DNA from: JBEAOO01 sp041164825
GTDB lineage: Bacteria; Pseudomonadota; Gammaproteobacteria; Burkholderiales; Burkholderiaceae_C
Reading direction: 5' to 3'
Assembly (NCBI GenBank): GCA_041164825.1
Contig: JBEAOO010000212.1
Span: 1 to 6,070 of the forward strand
DNA length: 6,070 bases
Under the pieces are notes generated by a model. That model was not told where the DNA came from. It searched no databases and saw nothing but the letters and a program-made list of their open reading frames with translations. Positions 5,916 through 6,070 of this stretch are shown here, piece by piece; position 1 is the stretch's first letter, and every line of letters starts with the position of its first letter. The translations under genes and the position numbers were made by a program.

Positions 5916-5967
5916 GTGCATGAACGCCAAAGGCGCACGAGCGCCGGTCCCCGCAGCGCGCAGCGGC

Positions 5968-6070
5968 TCAGCGCCCCTTGGCCTCGGCCTCACGCTCGGC
6001 CGGCGTGCGCAAACGCAGCCGGCTGTGTTGCGCGGCTGAGCGGCGCAACACATGCTCAGCCAGCCACGCG
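5968..6070 (-). CDS. C-terminal end of an unidentified minus-strand gene (partial)
   Basis: Read on the minus strand from 6069, 33 codons are open down to a TGA at 5968-5970. The peptide begins AWLAEHVLRR and ends in a charged tail, TPAEREAEAKGR. About 27 of the 33 codons end in G or C, which agrees with the real genes here, and the hydrophobic stretch followed by a charged tail is plausible for a protein C-terminus. The rest of the gene lies outside the window, so neither family nor function can be stated. It is convergent with the urate cluster. It could be a chance open frame, since only about 100 bases are visible. Confidence 0.5.
   Translation of the reverse strand, partial: AWLAEHVLRRSAAQHSRLRLRTPAEREAEAKGR

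Larger units (their letters stand above)
5605..5967. other. Non-coding region between convergent genes
   Basis: No convincing gene was found here. An open frame on the plus strand at 5665-5850 runs through the repeat and has Arg/Cys-rich composition unlike the neighbouring proteins. The region holds the hairpin at 5649-5676, the right repeat copy at 5698-5770, an overlapping larger hairpin (5741-5814), a small perfect stem GGTGGC/GCCACC (5867-5872 with 5875-5880) and a 7-base tandem repeat (5891-5915). No T-tract-bearing terminator is seen for either convergent gene, so rho-dependent or structure-based termination is likely. Confidence 0.6.

Noticed and set aside
1..6070. CRISPR array, tRNA, rRNA, transposase or phage genes
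   Set aside because: No regularly spaced repeats, cloverleaf, ribosomal RNA motifs or recombinase motifs were seen. The 7-base tandem repeat at 5891-5915 is too short and has no spacers.

Overview
The window looks like chromosomal DNA from a high-GC betaproteobacterium, most likely a Burkholderiales member close to the Comamonadaceae. The grounds are strong G/C preference at third codon positions, a Bug/TctC-type periplasmic binding protein (a family greatly expanded in that order), and a membrane-bound, cytochrome c-fused urate oxidase of the proteobacterial PuuD type. The taxonomic call is inference from gene content and composition.

Layout. Positions 1-73 hold one copy of an imperfect repeat whose inverted partner lies at 5698-5770. 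Nothing else was recognised up to 213. At 214-1179 is a stand-alone tripartite tricarboxylate transporter family substrate-binding protein, closed by a clear rho-independent terminator at 1191-1219. A 245-base intergenic region follows. It holds a GntR-like palindrome (1240-1249) and a nested stem-loop (1297-1355) that resembles the NMT1-type xanthine/uric acid riboswitch, followed by alternative hairpins leading to the ribosome binding site. Then comes a three-gene same-strand cluster: puuD urate hydroxylase (1425-2618), an NCS2 permease of the UacT urate type (2723-4201) and an amidohydrolase that best fits 8-oxoguanine deaminase (4228-5604). The remaining 363 bases up to 5967 are non-coding, with the second repeat copy, several hairpins and a short tandem repeat. 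The last 102 bases read as the C-terminal end of an unidentified gene on the minus strand, convergent with the cluster.

How the genes fit together. The permease would import urate. The deaminase would convert 8-oxoguanine to urate and ammonia. PuuD would oxidise urate to 5-hydroxyisourate and pass electrons to the respiratory chain through its cytochrome c domain. All three genes converge on urate, and the leader in front of puuD may sense xanthine or urate, which would make the operon self-tuned by its own substrate. The next pathway enzymes (5-hydroxyisourate hydrolase, OHCU decarboxylase, allantoin catabolism) and xanthine dehydrogenase are not in this window. The binding-protein gene is transcriptionally separate and its ligand cannot be read from sequence.

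The part most worth checking is the puuD leader. The protein-coding genes belong to known families.
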